NCBI GenBank assembly: GCA_014729955.1
Contig: WJJA01000601.1
Span: 1 to 5,503 of the forward strand
Direction of reading: 5' to 3'
Source: a bacterium
GTDB lineage: Bacteria > Electryoneota > Electryoneia > Electryoneales > Electryoneaceae
DNA length: 5,503 nt
The notes beneath the pieces are model-generated. The model was not told the origin of the DNA, did not search any database, and worked only from the letters and a program-made list of their open reading frames with translations. A program made the translations under genes and the position numbers. This document shows, piece by piece, positions 5,215 to 5,503 of the stretch (positions within the stretch are counted from its first letter, which is position 1; the number at the start of each line of letters is the position of its first letter).

Positions 5215-5503
5215 CGATCACTGCGGTTGCGGACTGATTTCAGCAGTTTGATATGCAAAGTTTTGGGTGACCGAGGTCGATTTTGGCATTTATATAGGGA
5301 TCGGTTTCATAGATAGAGGCGAGAGAGTCACGTTTTGGATGGCAGTTCTTGAAGAGCAAGAATCGGTGGATCAAACCTCTATGGGGTGAAAAACGCAGAA
5401 AACTGGACGAGGACAGTGAGAATATATCTTTAGGAATAACAGGGTTATAGGAGGGACCGCAACTCTGTGCTTGACCAGGTGAAAGTGAGAATATATCTTT
5501 AGG
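5215..5503. other. 290-base terminal stretch without a recognised gene
   Basis: No frame on either strand carries a gene I can support. Visible items are a small hairpin TTCTTG-AAGAG-CAAGAA at 5346-5362, an AT-rich spot at about 5287-5300, and AGGAGGG at about 5451-5457, which looks like a ribosome binding site. The GTG downstream of it opens a frame that stops after about 11 codons, inside the second direct repeat. The region appears intergenic, possibly a remnant of another mobile element. Confidence 0.4.
5415..5503 (+). repeat. 20-base direct repeat, two copies 69 bases apart, running to the window edge
   Basis: AGTGAGAATATATCTTTAGG occurs at 5415-5434 and, without any mismatch, at 5484-5503. 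The period is 69 bases. No copy is found one period upstream of the first, so if this is a tandem array it starts here and continues past the window. The bases following the second copy are not available, so it is not known whether the whole 69-base unit repeats. Confidence 0.85.

Noticed and set aside
5431..5448. Sequence matching the I-SceI homing endonuclease site at 16 of 18 positions
   Set aside because: No rRNA context, intron or endonuclease gene is present; the likeness is most simply chance.

Overview
The window looks like accessory DNA from a proteobacterium. The genes are moderately GC-rich and use GGAG-type ribosome binding sites, one confirmed start codon is GTG, and the plus-strand genes overlap by ATGA. 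The region also carries GC-rich palindromic units of a kind common in proteobacteria. No ribosomal or housekeeping marker is present, so I cannot name a genus; the contents would suit a gamma- or delta-type lineage.

Bases 2-2108 are the 3' end of a plus-strand operon of three genes joined by two 4-base ATGA overlaps: a D-2-hydroxyacid dehydrogenase (5' end outside the window), a classical short-chain dehydrogenase/reductase, and a sulfotransferase-like protein resembling the 'putative capsular polysaccharide synthesis' (NKWYS) family. Two NAD(P)-dependent oxidoreductases followed by a P-loop transferase-like protein suggest the end of a surface-polysaccharide (O-antigen or capsule) cluster. 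That role is inferred.

Bases about 2120-2965 are a stack of genetic wreckage that can be read as layers. The first 49 codons of an M24-type (Xaa-Pro aminopeptidase-like) gene on the minus strand run into the C-terminal end of an IS4-like transposase. That transposase remnant was split by a small non-coding inverted-repeat element (MITE) flanked by ATAG, and this element was itself split by a second copy flanked by TTAG. Removing each insertion with one target copy restores the layer below: the outer element returns to 245 bp, exactly the length of the inner one, and the transposase reading frame closes.

Bases 3381-4460 hold one intact minus-strand gene, a serine hydrolase of the beta-lactamase/class C fold with no signal peptide. 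Upstream of it is a cluster of strong GC-rich hairpins (about 4769-4876), then a third MITE copy (4957-5210, TTAG on both sides). The final 290 bases have no recognisable gene but contain a 20-base direct repeat spaced 69 bases apart that reaches the window edge.

The most interesting signal is the MITE family. Its left 140 bases are conserved between copies and can fold into a three-tier hairpin. The basal stem keeps its pairing in the third copy through a C-G to G-C swap plus two wobble changes. The interior right portion is highly variable between copies. This suggests a structured RNA or single-stranded DNA under selection inside a mobile repeat.
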